Positions 46,231-55,422 of a stretch of DNA of 64,000 nucleotides are shown here, piece after piece (position 1 is the stretch's first letter; every line of letters starts with the position of its first letter). The stretch spans positions 32,091-96,090 of the forward strand of contig JANQRA010000010.1 in assembly GCA_028284765.1 (NCBI GenBank), read 5' to 3'. The notes beneath the pieces were generated by a model. That model was not told the origin of the DNA. It worked only from the letters and a program-made list of their open reading frames with translations, and made no database searches. The translations under genes were made by a program, and so were the position numbers. This DNA is from Acidimicrobiia bacterium. GTDB taxonomy: Bacteria > Actinomycetota > Acidimicrobiia > Spongiisociales > ZC4RG35.

Positions 46231-47328
46231 TCAGAACTGCTCGACCTGCTGGAGAAGCTCTCTCCAGCTCTTCACAAACTTCTCAACGCCCTCGTCCTCC
46301 AAAGTCTGCACCACGTCGTCGTAGTCCACGCCAACCTGACCCATCTTGTCGAGCAGGTCCTCGGCCCTGACGATGTCCACTGCGTCGAACGACGTCGGGT
46401 TGGGGTCGCCGTGGTCCTGGTAGGCGTCAATGGTGTCCAACGGCATCGTGTTGACGGTGTCTTCTGCGACCAACGTCTCGACATAGAGCAGGTCGCTGTA
46501 GGCGGGGTTCTTGGTCGACGTCGAAGCCCACAGCGGCTTTTGCGCCCTTGCTCCGCCGTCCGCTAGCTCCTGGAACCGTTTGTCGGAGAAGGCTTCGATG
46601 AATTCGCCGTATGCCGCCCGAGCGTTGGCCACCGCCAGATGGCCTTTGAGATCATGGGCATCGGCGGTTCCCGCCTGATCGAGCCGGTTGTCCACCTCTG
46701 AGTCGAACCTGGAGACAAAGAACGAGGCAACTGATGCCACGCCAGCCATGTCACCACCCGTCGACCGGTAGTCCTCAAGACCCGAGATGTATGCCTCCAT
46801 CACCTCTCGGTAGCGCTCCAGAGAGAAGATCAGGGTGACATTCACACTGATCCCCTCCGCCGTCAGGGCCTTGATCGCGGGAATCCCCTCCGGGGTGGCG
46901 GGAACCTTCACCAGGAGGTTGGCCCGATCGATTTGCTTGACCCAGTCGCGGGCCTCGGCAATCGTTTCGTCGGTGCTGGAGGCCAGAGTCGGCGAAACCT
47001 CGACCGACACAAACCCGTCTCGACCCTGAGTAGCGCCGTGAATTGGGGAGAGCACATCGCAAGCGCGTCTGATGTCATCCGCCATCAGGCTCTTCACGAT
47101 CTCTTCCGTCGAAACGTCGCCCGACTTCAGGTCCCTGATTTGCTCGTCGTAGTCGGAAGACCCTCCGATGGCGTTGGCGAAGATCGTCGGGTTCGAGGTG
47201 ACGCCCGTCACCGCGTCCTGCTCAACCCGCTGGGCAAGCTCGCCGCCGTCCAGCATCGCCTTGGATATCTGGTCGGACCACACGCTGACCCCGGCTGCGG
47301 CCAACCCATGGAGGTTTGAAGTCGTCAT
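46231..47328 (-). CDS. tal: Transaldolase
   Basis: This enzyme of the non-oxidative pentose phosphate pathway moves a three-carbon unit between sugar phosphates. The actinobacterial-type protein has 365 residues from the ATG at 47328, opening MTTSNLHGLAAAGVSVWSDQI. The Schiff-base lysine is in ANLLVKVPATPEGIPAI near residue 145. DAVTGVTSNPTIFANAI and ISVNVTLIFSLERY are family motifs. An upstream ATG at 47361 would add 11 residues; it is less likely, as relatives start near the chosen methionine. Confidence 0.93.
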   Translation of the reverse strand: MTTSNLHGLAAAGVSVWSDQISKAMLDGGELAQRVEQDAVTGVTSNPTIFANAIGGSSDYDEQIRDLKSGDVSTEEIVKSLMADDIRRACDVLSPIHGATQGRDGFVSVEVSPTLASSTDETIAEARDWVKQIDRANLLVKVPATPEGIPAIKALTAEGISVNVTLIFSLERYREVMEAYISGLEDYRSTGGDMAGVASVASFFVSRFDSEVDNRLDQAGTADAHDLKGHLAVANARAAYGEFIEAFSDKRFQELADGGARAQKPLWASTSTKNPAYSDLLYVETLVAEDTVNTMPLDTIDAYQDHGDPNPTSFDAVDIVRAEDLLDKMGQVGVDYDDVVQTLEDEGVEKFVKSWRELLQQVEQF

Positions 47329-47406
47329 GACCAGAGCGTAGGCGCCTCCAGGTCCCATCAACAGAATTCTTCAGCCCATGCGATATCGCTACGATCTCGA
47401 ATCGTT

Positions 47407-47796
47407 GTGCCGCGTCGAATTCTCATTGCCAAACCAGGTCTCGACGGGCACGACCGTGGCGCCAAGGTCATCGCTCGAGCTTTGCGAGATGCCGGTCATG
47501 AAGTCATCTACTCGGGCCTTCATCAGACACCGGCACAGATCGCAGAAACTGCGGTACAGGAGGACGTAGACGCGGTTGGGCTCTCGTCACTCTCCGGAGC
47601 CCACAGAACGCTGTTTCCCCAGGTCATGGACGAGCTCTCGCAGCGTGACTCATCTGACATCGTGGTCTTTGGAGGTGGGGTCATCCCCGAAGCGGACATC
47701 GCCAGCCTGACAGAAGCCGGTCTCGCCATGATCTTCACGCCAGGCACTCCGCTGGACGAGATCACCGATTGGGTCGAAGCCAACATCGAGGTTTGA
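47407..47796 (+). CDS. B12-binding subunit of a methylmalonyl-CoA mutase-type enzyme
   Basis: The 129-residue cobalamin-binding domain is a stand-alone C-terminal subunit of acyl-CoA mutases. The B12 motif DxHxxG is present as [11 protein letters not shown] near residue 13, with SLSGAH and [11 protein letters not shown] forming the rest of the base-on pocket. The start is a GTG. The large substrate-binding subunit is not in the window. Its place just before sucC-sucD fits, because methylmalonyl-CoA mutase produces succinyl-CoA. Confidence 0.9.
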   Translation: MPRRILIAKPGLDGHDRGAKVIARALRDAGHEVIYSGLHQTPAQIAETAVQEDVDAVGLSSLSGAHRTLFPQVMDELSQRDSSDIVVFGGGVIPEADIASLTEAGLAMIFTPGTPLDEITDWVEANIEV

Positions 47797-47809
47797 AGAA
47801 AGGAAATCC

Positions 47810-49045
47810 GTGAAGATTCACGAACACCAGGCCAAACAGCTCATGGCCGCCCGGGGAATCCCGGTGCCCATGGGTCGAGTGGCGAGATCGGTCGACGAGG
47901 CCGTTGCTGCCGTGAGGCCCCTGACCGAAGAGTCGGGCAACCCGGTTGTCGTTCTCAAGAGCCAGATACATGCCGGCGGTCGAGGCAAAGGCACCTTCAA
48001 AGAGCATCCCGACGTACGTGGCGTCAACGTCATCACTGACGGCATCGACGGCGGTCCTGGAGCGGCAGAGGAGAGAGTTCGGGAACTGTCGCAGCAGATG
48101 CTGGGATCGACTCTCGTGACCATTCAGACCGGAGACGAGGGCAAGCAGGTGAACCGTCTCTATGTCGAGCAGGGCATAGACATTGCTCGGGAGCTCTACC
48201 TCGCTGTGTTGCTGGACCGGGCGACTTCGCGGAACATCGTCATGGCCTCGACCGAGGGCGGCGTGGAGATCGAGAAGGTTGCTGAGGAGACCCCCGAGAA
48301 GATTCTTCGAGCACAGATCGACCCTGCCATCGGGCTGGCACCTTTCCAGGCCAACGAGTTGGCCCACGGTCTCGGGCTCGACGGAGATGCCGGAAAGAAC
48401 TTCAAGGGTTTCGTCAAGGCGCTGGCAGATGCTGCAGTTGAGATGGACACCGACCTCATCGAGATCAACCCCTTGGTGGTCACCACGGACGGCCAGGTGA
48501 TGGCCCTTGATGGGAAGATGGCTTTCGACGACAACGCTCTCTATCGGCACCCCGATATCGCCGAGATGCGTGACGAAACCGAAGAAGACGCCGCCGAGCT
48601 CGAGGCCAAGAACCACGGTCTCAACTACATCAGCCTGGAGGGGACCATCGGATGTCTGGTCAACGGTGCGGGGCTGGCCATGGCGACGATGGACACCATC
48701 AAACATGTCGGTGGGGAGCCTGCGAACTTTCTAGACGTTGGTGGAGGCGCCACCGCCGACCAGGTGACAACAGCGTTTCAGATCATCACCAAGGACCCCA
48801 ACGTCAAAGGGATTTTCGTAAACATCTTTGGTGGGATCATGCGTTGTGATGTGATCGCCACCGGCATCGTCGAAGCGGTGGAACGCGTCGGGCTGGAGGT
48901 GCCACTCGTCGTCAGGCTCGAAGGCACCAACGTCGAGCTTGGGAAGCAGATCATCGAAGAATCCGACCTCGAAGTGACCAATGCCGACAGTCTCCGTGAC
49001 GGAGCTGAGAAGATCCTCGAACTCACGGGCGGAGGTGCCGAATGA
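47810..49045 (+). CDS. sucC: Succinyl-CoA ligase (ADP-forming) subunit beta
   Basis: This ATP-grasp subunit of the citric-acid-cycle succinyl-CoA synthetase has 411 residues, slightly over the usual 385-400. It opens [31 protein letters not shown] is the nucleotide-grasp segment, [13 protein letters not shown] binds magnesium, and [19 protein letters not shown] is the phosphohistidine-contact region. GTG start with GAAAGGAAA upstream. ATGA overlap with sucD. Confidence 0.97.
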   Translation: MKIHEHQAKQLMAARGIPVPMGRVARSVDEAVAAVRPLTEESGNPVVVLKSQIHAGGRGKGTFKEHPDVRGVNVITDGIDGGPGAAEERVRELSQQMLGSTLVTIQTGDEGKQVNRLYVEQGIDIARELYLAVLLDRATSRNIVMASTEGGVEIEKVAEETPEKILRAQIDPAIGLAPFQANELAHGLGLDGDAGKNFKGFVKALADAAVEMDTDLIEINPLVVTTDGQVMALDGKMAFDDNALYRHPDIAEMRDETEEDAAELEAKNHGLNYISLEGTIGCLVNGAGLAMATMDTIKHVGGEPANFLDVGGGATADQVTTAFQIITKDPNVKGIFVNIFGGIMRCDVIATGIVEAVERVGLEVPLVVRLEGTNVELGKQIIEESDLEVTNADSLRDGAEKILELTGGGAE

Positions 49046-49965
49046 GCGTCCTCGTTGGCAAAGACACCAGAGTCATCGTTCAGGGGCTCGGTAAGACCGG
49101 CCAATTCCACACCGACAAGGCGATCGCCTACGGCACTCAGATGGTGGGAGCGGTACACCCATCGCGGGCCGGAACCGAGTTCTCGTTCGAAGGTGAGACC
49201 GACCACTCCGGGGTCCCGGGTCGAGACGACACCTATTCGGTGGATCTTCCGGTGTTCGCCACGATGAAAGAGGCAGTCGCCGAGACCGGGGCGAATGCTT
49301 CGGTCGTCTACGTCCCGCCACCATTCGCCGCCGACGCCATCATGGAAGCTGTGGCCTCCGGTGTCGACCTGGTCGTGGCGATCACGGAGGGAATACCGGT
49401 GGGGGACATGATCAAGGCCAAGCGTTATCTAGAGGGGAGCGGTGTCCGGCTCGTCGGCCCGAACTGTCCGGGAGTCATCACCCCCGGCGAATGCAAGATC
49501 GGGATCATGCCCGGATACATCCATCAACGAGGCAAGATCGGCGTCGTGTCTCGGTCCGGGACACTCACCTATGAGGCGGTCCATCAGCTGACTCTGCTTG
49601 GACTTGGCCAGACCACAGCGATTGGCATTGGTGGCGATCCCGTCAACGGGACCAACTTCGTCGACTGTCTTCAGATGTTCGAAGCCGACGACGAGACCGA
49701 AGGTGTCGTCATGATCGGAGAGATCGGTGGCACCGCCGAAGAAGAAGCCGCTGAATACGTGAAGTCCGAGATGTCCAAACCGGTCGCCGGGTTCATTGCA
49801 GGTACGACTGCACCTCCGGGCAAGAGGATGGGTCATGCTGGTGCCATCGTCAGTGGCGGCAAAGGCACCGCTGAAGCCAAGATCGAGGCGATGAACGCCG
49901 CCGGGATTGTGGTTGCCGAGACCCCTTCCGATATGGGCGAGGCGATGGTCCGTGCTCTCGGCTGA
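49042..49965 (+). CDS. sucD: Succinyl-CoA ligase (ADP-forming) subunit alpha
   Basis: This is the CoA-binding subunit that carries the phosphohistidine. It has 307 residues. The Rossmann part shows [41 protein letters not shown] and [11 protein letters not shown] are family blocks, and [17 protein letters not shown] holds the active histidine near residue 265. It overlaps the following gene by 14 bases. Confidence 0.97.
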   Translation: MSVLVGKDTRVIVQGLGKTGQFHTDKAIAYGTQMVGAVHPSRAGTEFSFEGETDHSGVPGRDDTYSVDLPVFATMKEAVAETGANASVVYVPPPFAADAIMEAVASGVDLVVAITEGIPVGDMIKAKRYLEGSGVRLVGPNCPGVITPGECKIGIMPGYIHQRGKIGVVSRSGTLTYEAVHQLTLLGLGQTTAIGIGGDPVNGTNFVDCLQMFEADDETEGVVMIGEIGGTAEEEAAEYVKSEMSKPVAGFIAGTTAPPGKRMGHAGAIVSGGKGTAEAKIEAMNAAGIVVAETPSDMGEAMVRALG

Positions 49966-50611
49966 GAACCTCGCCGCAATCGAATCAGAGGGTCGACGCT
50001 TGGCGATCGCATGTCGCCGCAACCCTGAGCTCGCCGTGTCGCATTATCCGGACTGGTCTCTTGCCGATCTCGCCTCGCACACCGGGTCGATCCTCGGTCG
50101 CACGGCGCACATCGCGAGAGATCTGCCTACCGAGAAGGTTTCAGCACCTAACTTGCCTGATGGAGCCGATCCCATTGATTGGTACGAGGAGCAGCTGGAG
50201 TTGATGCTGGAGGCGCTGACCGCTGCCGACCCCGACGCACCATGCTGGGCATTCGCCCATGGTTCCACTGTCGGGTTCTGGGAGGTCCGCATGGTGTGTG
50301 AGATCGGAGTGCACCGCTGGGATGCATACGACGCACATGGCGAGGCCGACCGTCTACTCGATCTCGTGGCGGGGCTGGGTCTCGAGGAGTTCAAACACTT
50401 GTACGTCCCAATGATCGATGCGTCAGGCGGGCTCGAGGTTGTCGCCACCGATCTCGGTCAAAGCTGGGTTTACGGAGAGCCGCCTCTGACCAGAGTCGAA
50501 GGCACGGCATCTGATCTGTATCTCCGCTTCATGCAGCGGACCTCGCCCGTGGACCTCCCTGCGGACTGGGCAGAGGCCGTCGACGCGTTCGGCAAACCGC
50601 CCAAACGCTGA
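49952..50611 (+). CDS. Maleylpyruvate isomerase/mycothiol-dependent enzyme family protein
   Basis: The protein, about 219 residues from a GTG at 49952, belongs to the actinobacterial group with a mycothiol maleylpyruvate isomerase N-terminal (DinB-like) domain. [20 protein letters not shown] near residue 33 and [20 protein letters not shown] near residue 112 supply the histidines of the metal-binding four-helix bundle. A C-terminal sterol-carrier-like part follows. The natural substrate is unknown. The open frame to 49907 lies inside sucD and is not needed. Confidence 0.8.
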   Translation: MLSAENLAAIESEGRRLAIACRRNPELAVSHYPDWSLADLASHTGSILGRTAHIARDLPTEKVSAPNLPDGADPIDWYEEQLELMLEALTAADPDAPCWAFAHGSTVGFWEVRMVCEIGVHRWDAYDAHGEADRLLDLVAGLGLEEFKHLYVPMIDASGGLEVVATDLGQSWVYGEPPLTRVEGTASDLYLRFMQRTSPVDLPADWAEAVDAFGKPPKR

Positions 50612-50625
50612 ATCGCTCAAATCCG

Positions 50626-50672
50626 TCGAACCTGCAGGGCGTTCCGCTCAGCGCGACCTTGTGCAGGCTCGA
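50626..50672 (+). repeat. 47-bp interrupted palindrome, copy 5
   Basis: Left arm TCGAACCTGCA, centre CGCTCAGCG, right arm TGCAGGCTCGA. It is 14 bases after the stop of the mycothiol-family gene and is not associated with a nuclease gene. Confidence 0.88.
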
Positions 50673-50697
50673 GGTAGTGCGGCTGGAAGGTTGTCCG

Positions 50698-50744
50698 TCG
50701 AACCTGCATGGCGTTCCGCTCAGCGTGACGTGGTGCAGGCTCGA
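50698..50744 (+). repeat. 47-bp interrupted palindrome, copy 6
   Basis: Same arms as copy 5, with centre CGCTCAGCG; the extra pairs G16-C32, T17-A31 and C15-G33 lengthen the inner stem. Its start is 72 bases after copy 5 and it ends 47 bases before lemA. Confidence 0.88.
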
Positions 50745-50791
50745 GGTGAGGAGGCGCGGGCGCCGGCGCAGCGACACTTAGAATCGGCGTC

Positions 50792-51337
50792 ATGGAATGG
50801 CTCATCATTGGTGTCGTCGTCGTTCTCGCGGTGGTCGTCGCCGGCATGTACAACCAGCTGGTTGGTGCCAGGAACCGGGTGGACAACGCCTGGTCTCAGG
50901 TCGATGTCCAGCTGAAACGACGCTACGACCTGATCCCCAACCTGGTGGAGACGGTCAAGGGATACGCCAGTCACGAGCGCGAGACGTTCGAGCAGGTCAC
51001 GCGGGCGAGGGCAGCCGCCTCATCGGCACAAGGTCCCGCCGAGCAGGCGCAGGCTGAGAACTTCCTGACTTCGGCCCTCCGTCAGTTGTTTGCGGTTGCG
51101 GAGGCGTACCCGGAATTGCGGGCTTCGGAGAATTTCCAGAACCTCCAAAACGAGCTCGCCGAGACTGAGAACAAGATCGCGGTCTCCCGTCAGATCTACA
51201 ACGACACCGTGTTGACCTACAACAACAAGGTGCAGCAGGTGCCGACCAACATCGTTGCTGGTGTCTTTGGTTTCGACGCACGTGAGTTCTTCGAAGCCGG
51301 TGAAGGTGCCGACGAGGCCCCGGTGGTCGAATTCTGA
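50792..51337 (+). CDS. lemA: LemA family protein
   Basis: The 181-residue protein is anchored by one N-terminal helix ([18 protein letters not shown]) and continues as long alpha-helices outside. Family signatures are [36 protein letters not shown] near residues 20-55, [31 protein letters not shown], and an FGF motif near the end. LemA genes are commonly followed by a DUF2207 or TPM gene, as here. The function is not settled. Confidence 0.93.
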   Translation: MEWLIIGVVVVLAVVVAGMYNQLVGARNRVDNAWSQVDVQLKRRYDLIPNLVETVKGYASHERETFEQVTRARAAASSAQGPAEQAQAENFLTSALRQLFAVAEAYPELRASENFQNLQNELAETENKIAVSRQIYNDTVLTYNNKVQQVPTNIVAGVFGFDAREFFEAGEGADEAPVVEF

Positions 51338-53184
51338 AACGAGTCGCCCTACTCGTAGCCGTACTCACAGTCGGGTTGGCGCTCCCGGCGCTGGCCAAGT
51401 CGTTTTCGATATCGGGTTCTGAGACGCAGATAGTCGTCGAGGACGACGGATCTCTGCTGATCACCGAGTTCATCACATATGACTTCAATGGGTCGTTCAG
51501 TGGCGCCTATCGCGATATCCCAATCGCAGGTGGCGAGTCGTTCGAATTCGTCAGCATCGGCGACGAGACGACCACCTATGCCCCGGGTGGGTGCGCGTGG
51601 TTGGGATGCTCATCTCCGGCGGGCACCTACGGGCTCGACCTCACGACATGGCAGGCTCGTGTTGTCTGGCACCACTCGTCGCAGGACACCACTAGAACGT
51701 TCAAGCTCGTCTACCGGTTCAGCGGAGTCGTCAGGGCTTACGACGACGTCGCCGACCTCCAACTCCAGGTTTGGGGAGATCAATGGGCAGTTCGGGCTGA
51801 TCGGATACTGGCGACGGTGGATCTACCGCCGGGAGCCGAATCAGGTGACGTCCGTGTGTTCGGGCACCCTTATGGAGTCAACGGGACCACAAGTTTGGGA
51901 GACGATGGCGTAAGCCCGTCACTGGAGGCCAGTGGTGTCCCGGCCAATCAAGCTGTCGACATCAGAGTCGTCTTTCCGGTTGACCTGCTCGGCAGTCGCG
52001 AAGGCGTTCAGGTGATCCCGGGCGATGGCCTCGCCGACATCCTCGCCGAGGAGCAGACCTTCGCCGAAGAGGCCAACGAGGTGCGTGAGGCGGCACGCAA
52101 CGGTGCCGTGGCAGCGGTGGTCGCCTTCGTGGGCATCGTCGGCGGTCTCGGCGGATTGGTGTACTTCACCTACGGACGAGAGCCGAAGACCGGCTACGAC
52201 AGGGAGTATGAGCAGGAGCCGCCAACCGACTTGACCCCGGCCGAGGTTGGGGCGCTGTTGTCCCAAGGGACCGTCGACGAAAAGCAGTTCACTGCGACGT
52301 TGTTCGATCTCATCAGCCGCGGGGTGGTCGGCGCCCAGCCGTCCGACGTTCAGAAGGTGACCTGGGGAGGGCTCAGATCAGAGTCGATCACCGACCTTGT
52401 CCTCAGCATCGAAGGCGATGAGACAGGTCTCCGTGACTATGAGCAGTCGGTGATGACTGTGCTTAGGCGTGCTCTCGAATTGGGTCCCCGACCACTACAT
52501 GAGCTGAAAGATGCAATCCGGGAAGACGCCACTGCAAATGCCTCGACCTATCAGACGTTCCGCAGTCGGGCGATCGATGCGGTCAAGCGTGGGGGGCTTC
52601 TGGACACCAGGGGCCATGGCGTGTCGTGGTTGGTGCGCGGTGCAGCAATCCTCGTTCTTTTCGGGGCCTTCTGGCTTCTGCCTCAGATGTTGGGTGGAAG
52701 CTCCGCCGGGGCGGCGTTTGCGACTCTTCTGATCATCGGGATGATCGCTGGTGCGGTGGTTCTGTTCATCTTCCTCAGCTTCCGGCGGGTACGGACCAAA
52801 CGGACCATGGAAGGTGCCATCGAGGCTGATCGCTGGATGGCTTTCAGGAGATATCTGGAGGACTTCTCCCGCCTAGAGGATGCACCACCAATCTCCCTGG
52901 CTCTGTGGGACCGCTACCTCGTATATGGGATCACCCTCGGTGTTGCCGAGCAGGTGTTGGAACAGGCGCGGCTCCATGCTCCGCCGGAGCTCCATGAGAC
53001 TTCTTCGATCTACTGGTACGGCAACTACGGCTTCAGTGGCGGACCCACCCAGAACGCCTTCGTTGGTCTCGAGTCGGCCCTGTCTGGTGCCTTCACGCCT
53101 CCCTCGAGCGGGTCGGGTGGGGGTGGCGGTTTCTCCGGTGGTGGAGGTGGCGGATCGGGTGGTGGCGGCGGCGGCGCCTGGTAG
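51334..53184 (+). CDS. DUF2207 membrane protein
   Basis: Starting at the CTG at 51334, which overlaps the lemA stop as CTGA, gives 616 residues with a proper signal sequence ([20 protein letters not shown]). Starting at the first standard codon, TTG 51376, would cut that signal in half, so the rare CTG start is preferred. A beta-rich extracytoplasmic DUF2207 domain follows (residues about 24-225), then a helix, a cytoplasmic linker, two helices near 440-490, and a glycine-rich tail ending GGGGGAW. The domain order fits a membrane DUF2207 protein paired with LemA. Confidence 0.85.
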   Translation: MKRVALLVAVLTVGLALPALAKSFSISGSETQIVVEDDGSLLITEFITYDFNGSFSGAYRDIPIAGGESFEFVSIGDETTTYAPGGCAWLGCSSPAGTYGLDLTTWQARVVWHHSSQDTTRTFKLVYRFSGVVRAYDDVADLQLQVWGDQWAVRADRILATVDLPPGAESGDVRVFGHPYGVNGTTSLGDDGVSPSLEASGVPANQAVDIRVVFPVDLLGSREGVQVIPGDGLADILAEEQTFAEEANEVREAARNGAVAAVVAFVGIVGGLGGLVYFTYGREPKTGYDREYEQEPPTDLTPAEVGALLSQGTVDEKQFTATLFDLISRGVVGAQPSDVQKVTWGGLRSESITDLVLSIEGDETGLRDYEQSVMTVLRRALELGPRPLHELKDAIREDATANASTYQTFRSRAIDAVKRGGLLDTRGHGVSWLVRGAAILVLFGAFWLLPQMLGGSSAGAAFATLLIIGMIAGAVVLFIFLSFRRVRTKRTMEGAIEADRWMAFRRYLEDFSRLEDAPPISLALWDRYLVYGITLGVAEQVLEQARLHAPPELHETSSIYWYGNYGFSGGPTQNAFVGLESALSGAFTPPSSGSGGGGGFSGGGGGGSGGGGGGAW

Positions 53185-53186
53185 TT

Positions 53187-54239
53187 CTAAGGGCGCACCT
53201 CGTAGAAAGCTGAGAATCGATTCGAGATTCTCTCGACCTCGGCAAACGAGCTGAACCCGGCCTCTCGACAGTAGACCTCGGCCTTCTCTCTACCCCAGGC
53301 GGCACCCAATCCTTCGCCACCTACGGCGAGCGACTGGGTCATGCAGTGCATTGCTGAGACTCCGTACATCAGAGCCCCCCGGTCGTCGAGGTTGTATTGC
53401 AGGTCGCTCGACATGTTCGGCTCCATCATCAAGAAGACACCGTCGTCGGACAGAGCATTTCTGATCCTGCGAAGCCCAGCTTGCGGGTCTGCCAGATCGT
53501 GGATCACGTCGAAGGCGGTGATCAATCCAAACGGAGGGTCGATCGGGATCTCGTGAGCGGACGCCTCTTCGTACCTGAGGTTGGCCAAGTCGCCCGCTCG
53601 CTCCCTCGCCAATTCGAGAGACGCTTCTGAGCTGTCGAAACCAACAACGCTCGACTCCGGAAAGGCATTGGCAATAAGTAGCGCCGCGGTTCCGGCACCG
53701 GCTCCGATGTCGGCAACATGTATCCCGGCGTTGAGGTCGTCGACCAGTCCCTCGACGGCAGGCAGCCAGCGGGAGGTCAGGAAGACTCGTTGCGAAGGGC
53801 CGTTCCCCCGATCGATTCCCTTGATGATGCTCCCGCCGAACTCTTCGAAACCAACGCCACCTCCGTTGACGGTGGCTTCGGTCACCGCGTCAACCTGAGC
53901 CATTGCTGAGGGAATCATGTCGAGCCAGCCACCCATGAAATAGGGGCTCTTCTCGGAGGCAAGAAACAACGCATGCTCGGGTGGCATGTGGAATGTCTCG
54001 CGATCGGCGTCATATTCGACCACTCCGGCAGCAGCGAGCCCCGACATGATCTCCAACACGTAGCGATCCTGGAGTCCCGCACCAGTGGCGATCTCATCTG
54101 CCGTGCCGCTCTCGTTTTCACCAAGCCATGCACTGATTCCCGACCGGTCTGCAACCGCCAACAACCCAATCGTCGAGGCCCCGGCGGCAAGTCCGATGAA
54201 CTTGTCGAGGAAGGCTTCGATGCGAGATCGGTCCATCAA
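53187..54239 (-). CDS. Class I SAM-dependent methyltransferase with N-terminal winged helix
   Basis: The 350-residue protein has a winged-helix dimerisation part at residues 1-90 (ATSIGLLAVADRSGISAWL-type start, then ADEIATGAGLQDRYVLEIMSGLAAAGVV), as in O-methyltransferases and related proteins. The Rossmann methyltransferase core has VADIGAGAGTAALLIANAFP (motif I, near residue 174) and a FDVIHDLADP motif. The substrate cannot be inferred; a small molecule is more likely than DNA. It lies directly downstream of hutI on the same strand. Confidence 0.85.
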   Translation of the reverse strand: MMDRSRIEAFLDKFIGLAAGASTIGLLAVADRSGISAWLGENESGTADEIATGAGLQDRYVLEIMSGLAAAGVVEYDADRETFHMPPEHALFLASEKSPYFMGGWLDMIPSAMAQVDAVTEATVNGGGVGFEEFGGSIIKGIDRGNGPSQRVFLTSRWLPAVEGLVDDLNAGIHVADIGAGAGTAALLIANAFPESSVVGFDSSEASLELARERAGDLANLRYEEASAHEIPIDPPFGLITAFDVIHDLADPQAGLRRIRNALSDDGVFLMMEPNMSSDLQYNLDDRGALMYGVSAMHCMTQSLAVGGEGLGAAWGREKAEVYCREAGFSSFAEVERISNRFSAFYEVRP

Positions 54240-54240
54240 A

Positions 54241-55422
54241 TCAGGCTACGCGCTGTCCGGCTTTGTAGACCTCTGCCACCAGATCGGTCCCAGGTCGGTA
54301 GGGGATATGTGCCGCTGACGGGGCGTCGAGAATCATCAAGTCGGCTGGCGCTCCTGGCTTCAGAGTGCCGTGCCCGTCCAACCCCAAGGACACTGCTCCG
54401 CCCAAGGTTGCGGCCCGAACTGCCTGATCAACGGTGAGTCCCATCTGCACCACGGCCAGCGCGATGATTGGGGACATCGCTTCGAAGTAGGAGGTTCCGG
54501 GGTTGCAGTCGGTAGCAAGTGCGACTTCGCAACCGGCCTCGAGCAACATCGGTCCAGGGGCTTGTGGTGATCCGAGAGTGAACGAGGCACCGGGAACCAG
54601 AACAGCGACGACACCGGCATCGGCCAAAGCTCGAGCATCTTCGGCGGTGGCGTGGTCGAGGTGGTCGGCAGACGCTGCCCCCAACTCGGCAGCAAGTGCA
54701 GCCCCACCGAGGTGCGAAAGCTGCTCAGCATGGACCCGGGCACCGAGGCCAAACTCAGCCGCAGCCTCGAAGACCGTCCGCGCCTGAGGCACTTCGAACA
54801 CGCCGTGTTCCACGAATACGTCGCAGTAGTCGGCGAACTCGGACACGACTGGCAGCATCTCGATGACAGCATCGACATACGCGTCCGAATCGCCTTTGAA
54901 CTCGGGTGGTACAGAGTGTGCGCCGAGGAAGGTCGTCTTGACGGTCACCGGCATTTCTTCGCCAAGGCGTTTCGCAACCTTGAGGATTCGAAGCTCTGTT
55001 TCGAGGTCGAGACCGTATCCACTCTTGATCTCGAGGGTCGTGGTCCCGGCAGTGATCATTCTCTTCACGCGGGAGCTCGATAGTTCGAACAGCTCGTCTG
55101 CGTCGCAGGCCCGGGTGGCTTCGACCGTGGCAAGGATGCCGCCACCGGCTGCGGCGATCTCGGAGTAGGACTCTCCTTCCAGCCGTCTTCTGAACTCGTC
55201 AGATCTGTCCCCGGCGAAAACGAGGTGGGTGTGAGCGTCGACAAAGCCGGGTAAAACGGTATTGCCCCGGCAGTCCACCTGGTTTCCGTCTTGGCTTGGA
55301 GCGTCCGCCGCGCTTCCCGCAAAGACAACCTGTCCGTCAGCAACCACAACGCAGCCGTCTGCAGTCTTCTGGCCGTCGTTGGTGGTCAACTCGCCGATGT
55401 TGTGAAGAGTGAGGTCCGCCAT
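54241..55422 (-). CDS. hutI: Imidazolonepropionase
   Basis: This amidohydrolase of histidine catabolism opens imidazolone propionate to N-formimino-glutamate. It has 393 residues, a normal length. The metal-binding histidines are in LPGFVDAHTHLVFAGDR near residue 60, with EIKSGYGLD near 135, VHAEQLSHLGG near 235 and ATDCNPGTSYFEAM near 310. The start overlaps the hutH stop by one base. The urocanase gene hutU is not in the window. Confidence 0.96.
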   Translation of the reverse strand: MADLTLHNIGELTTNDGQKTADGCVVVADGQVVFAGSAADAPSQDGNQVDCRGNTVLPGFVDAHTHLVFAGDRSDEFRRRLEGESYSEIAAAGGGILATVEATRACDADELFELSSSRVKRMITAGTTTLEIKSGYGLDLETELRILKVAKRLGEEMPVTVKTTFLGAHSVPPEFKGDSDAYVDAVIEMLPVVSEFADYCDVFVEHGVFEVPQARTVFEAAAEFGLGARVHAEQLSHLGGAALAAELGAASADHLDHATAEDARALADAGVVAVLVPGASFTLGSPQAPGPMLLEAGCEVALATDCNPGTSYFEAMSPIIALAVVQMGLTVDQAVRAATLGGAVSLGLDGHGTLKPGAPADLMILDAPSAAHIPYRPGTDLVAEVYKAGQRVA

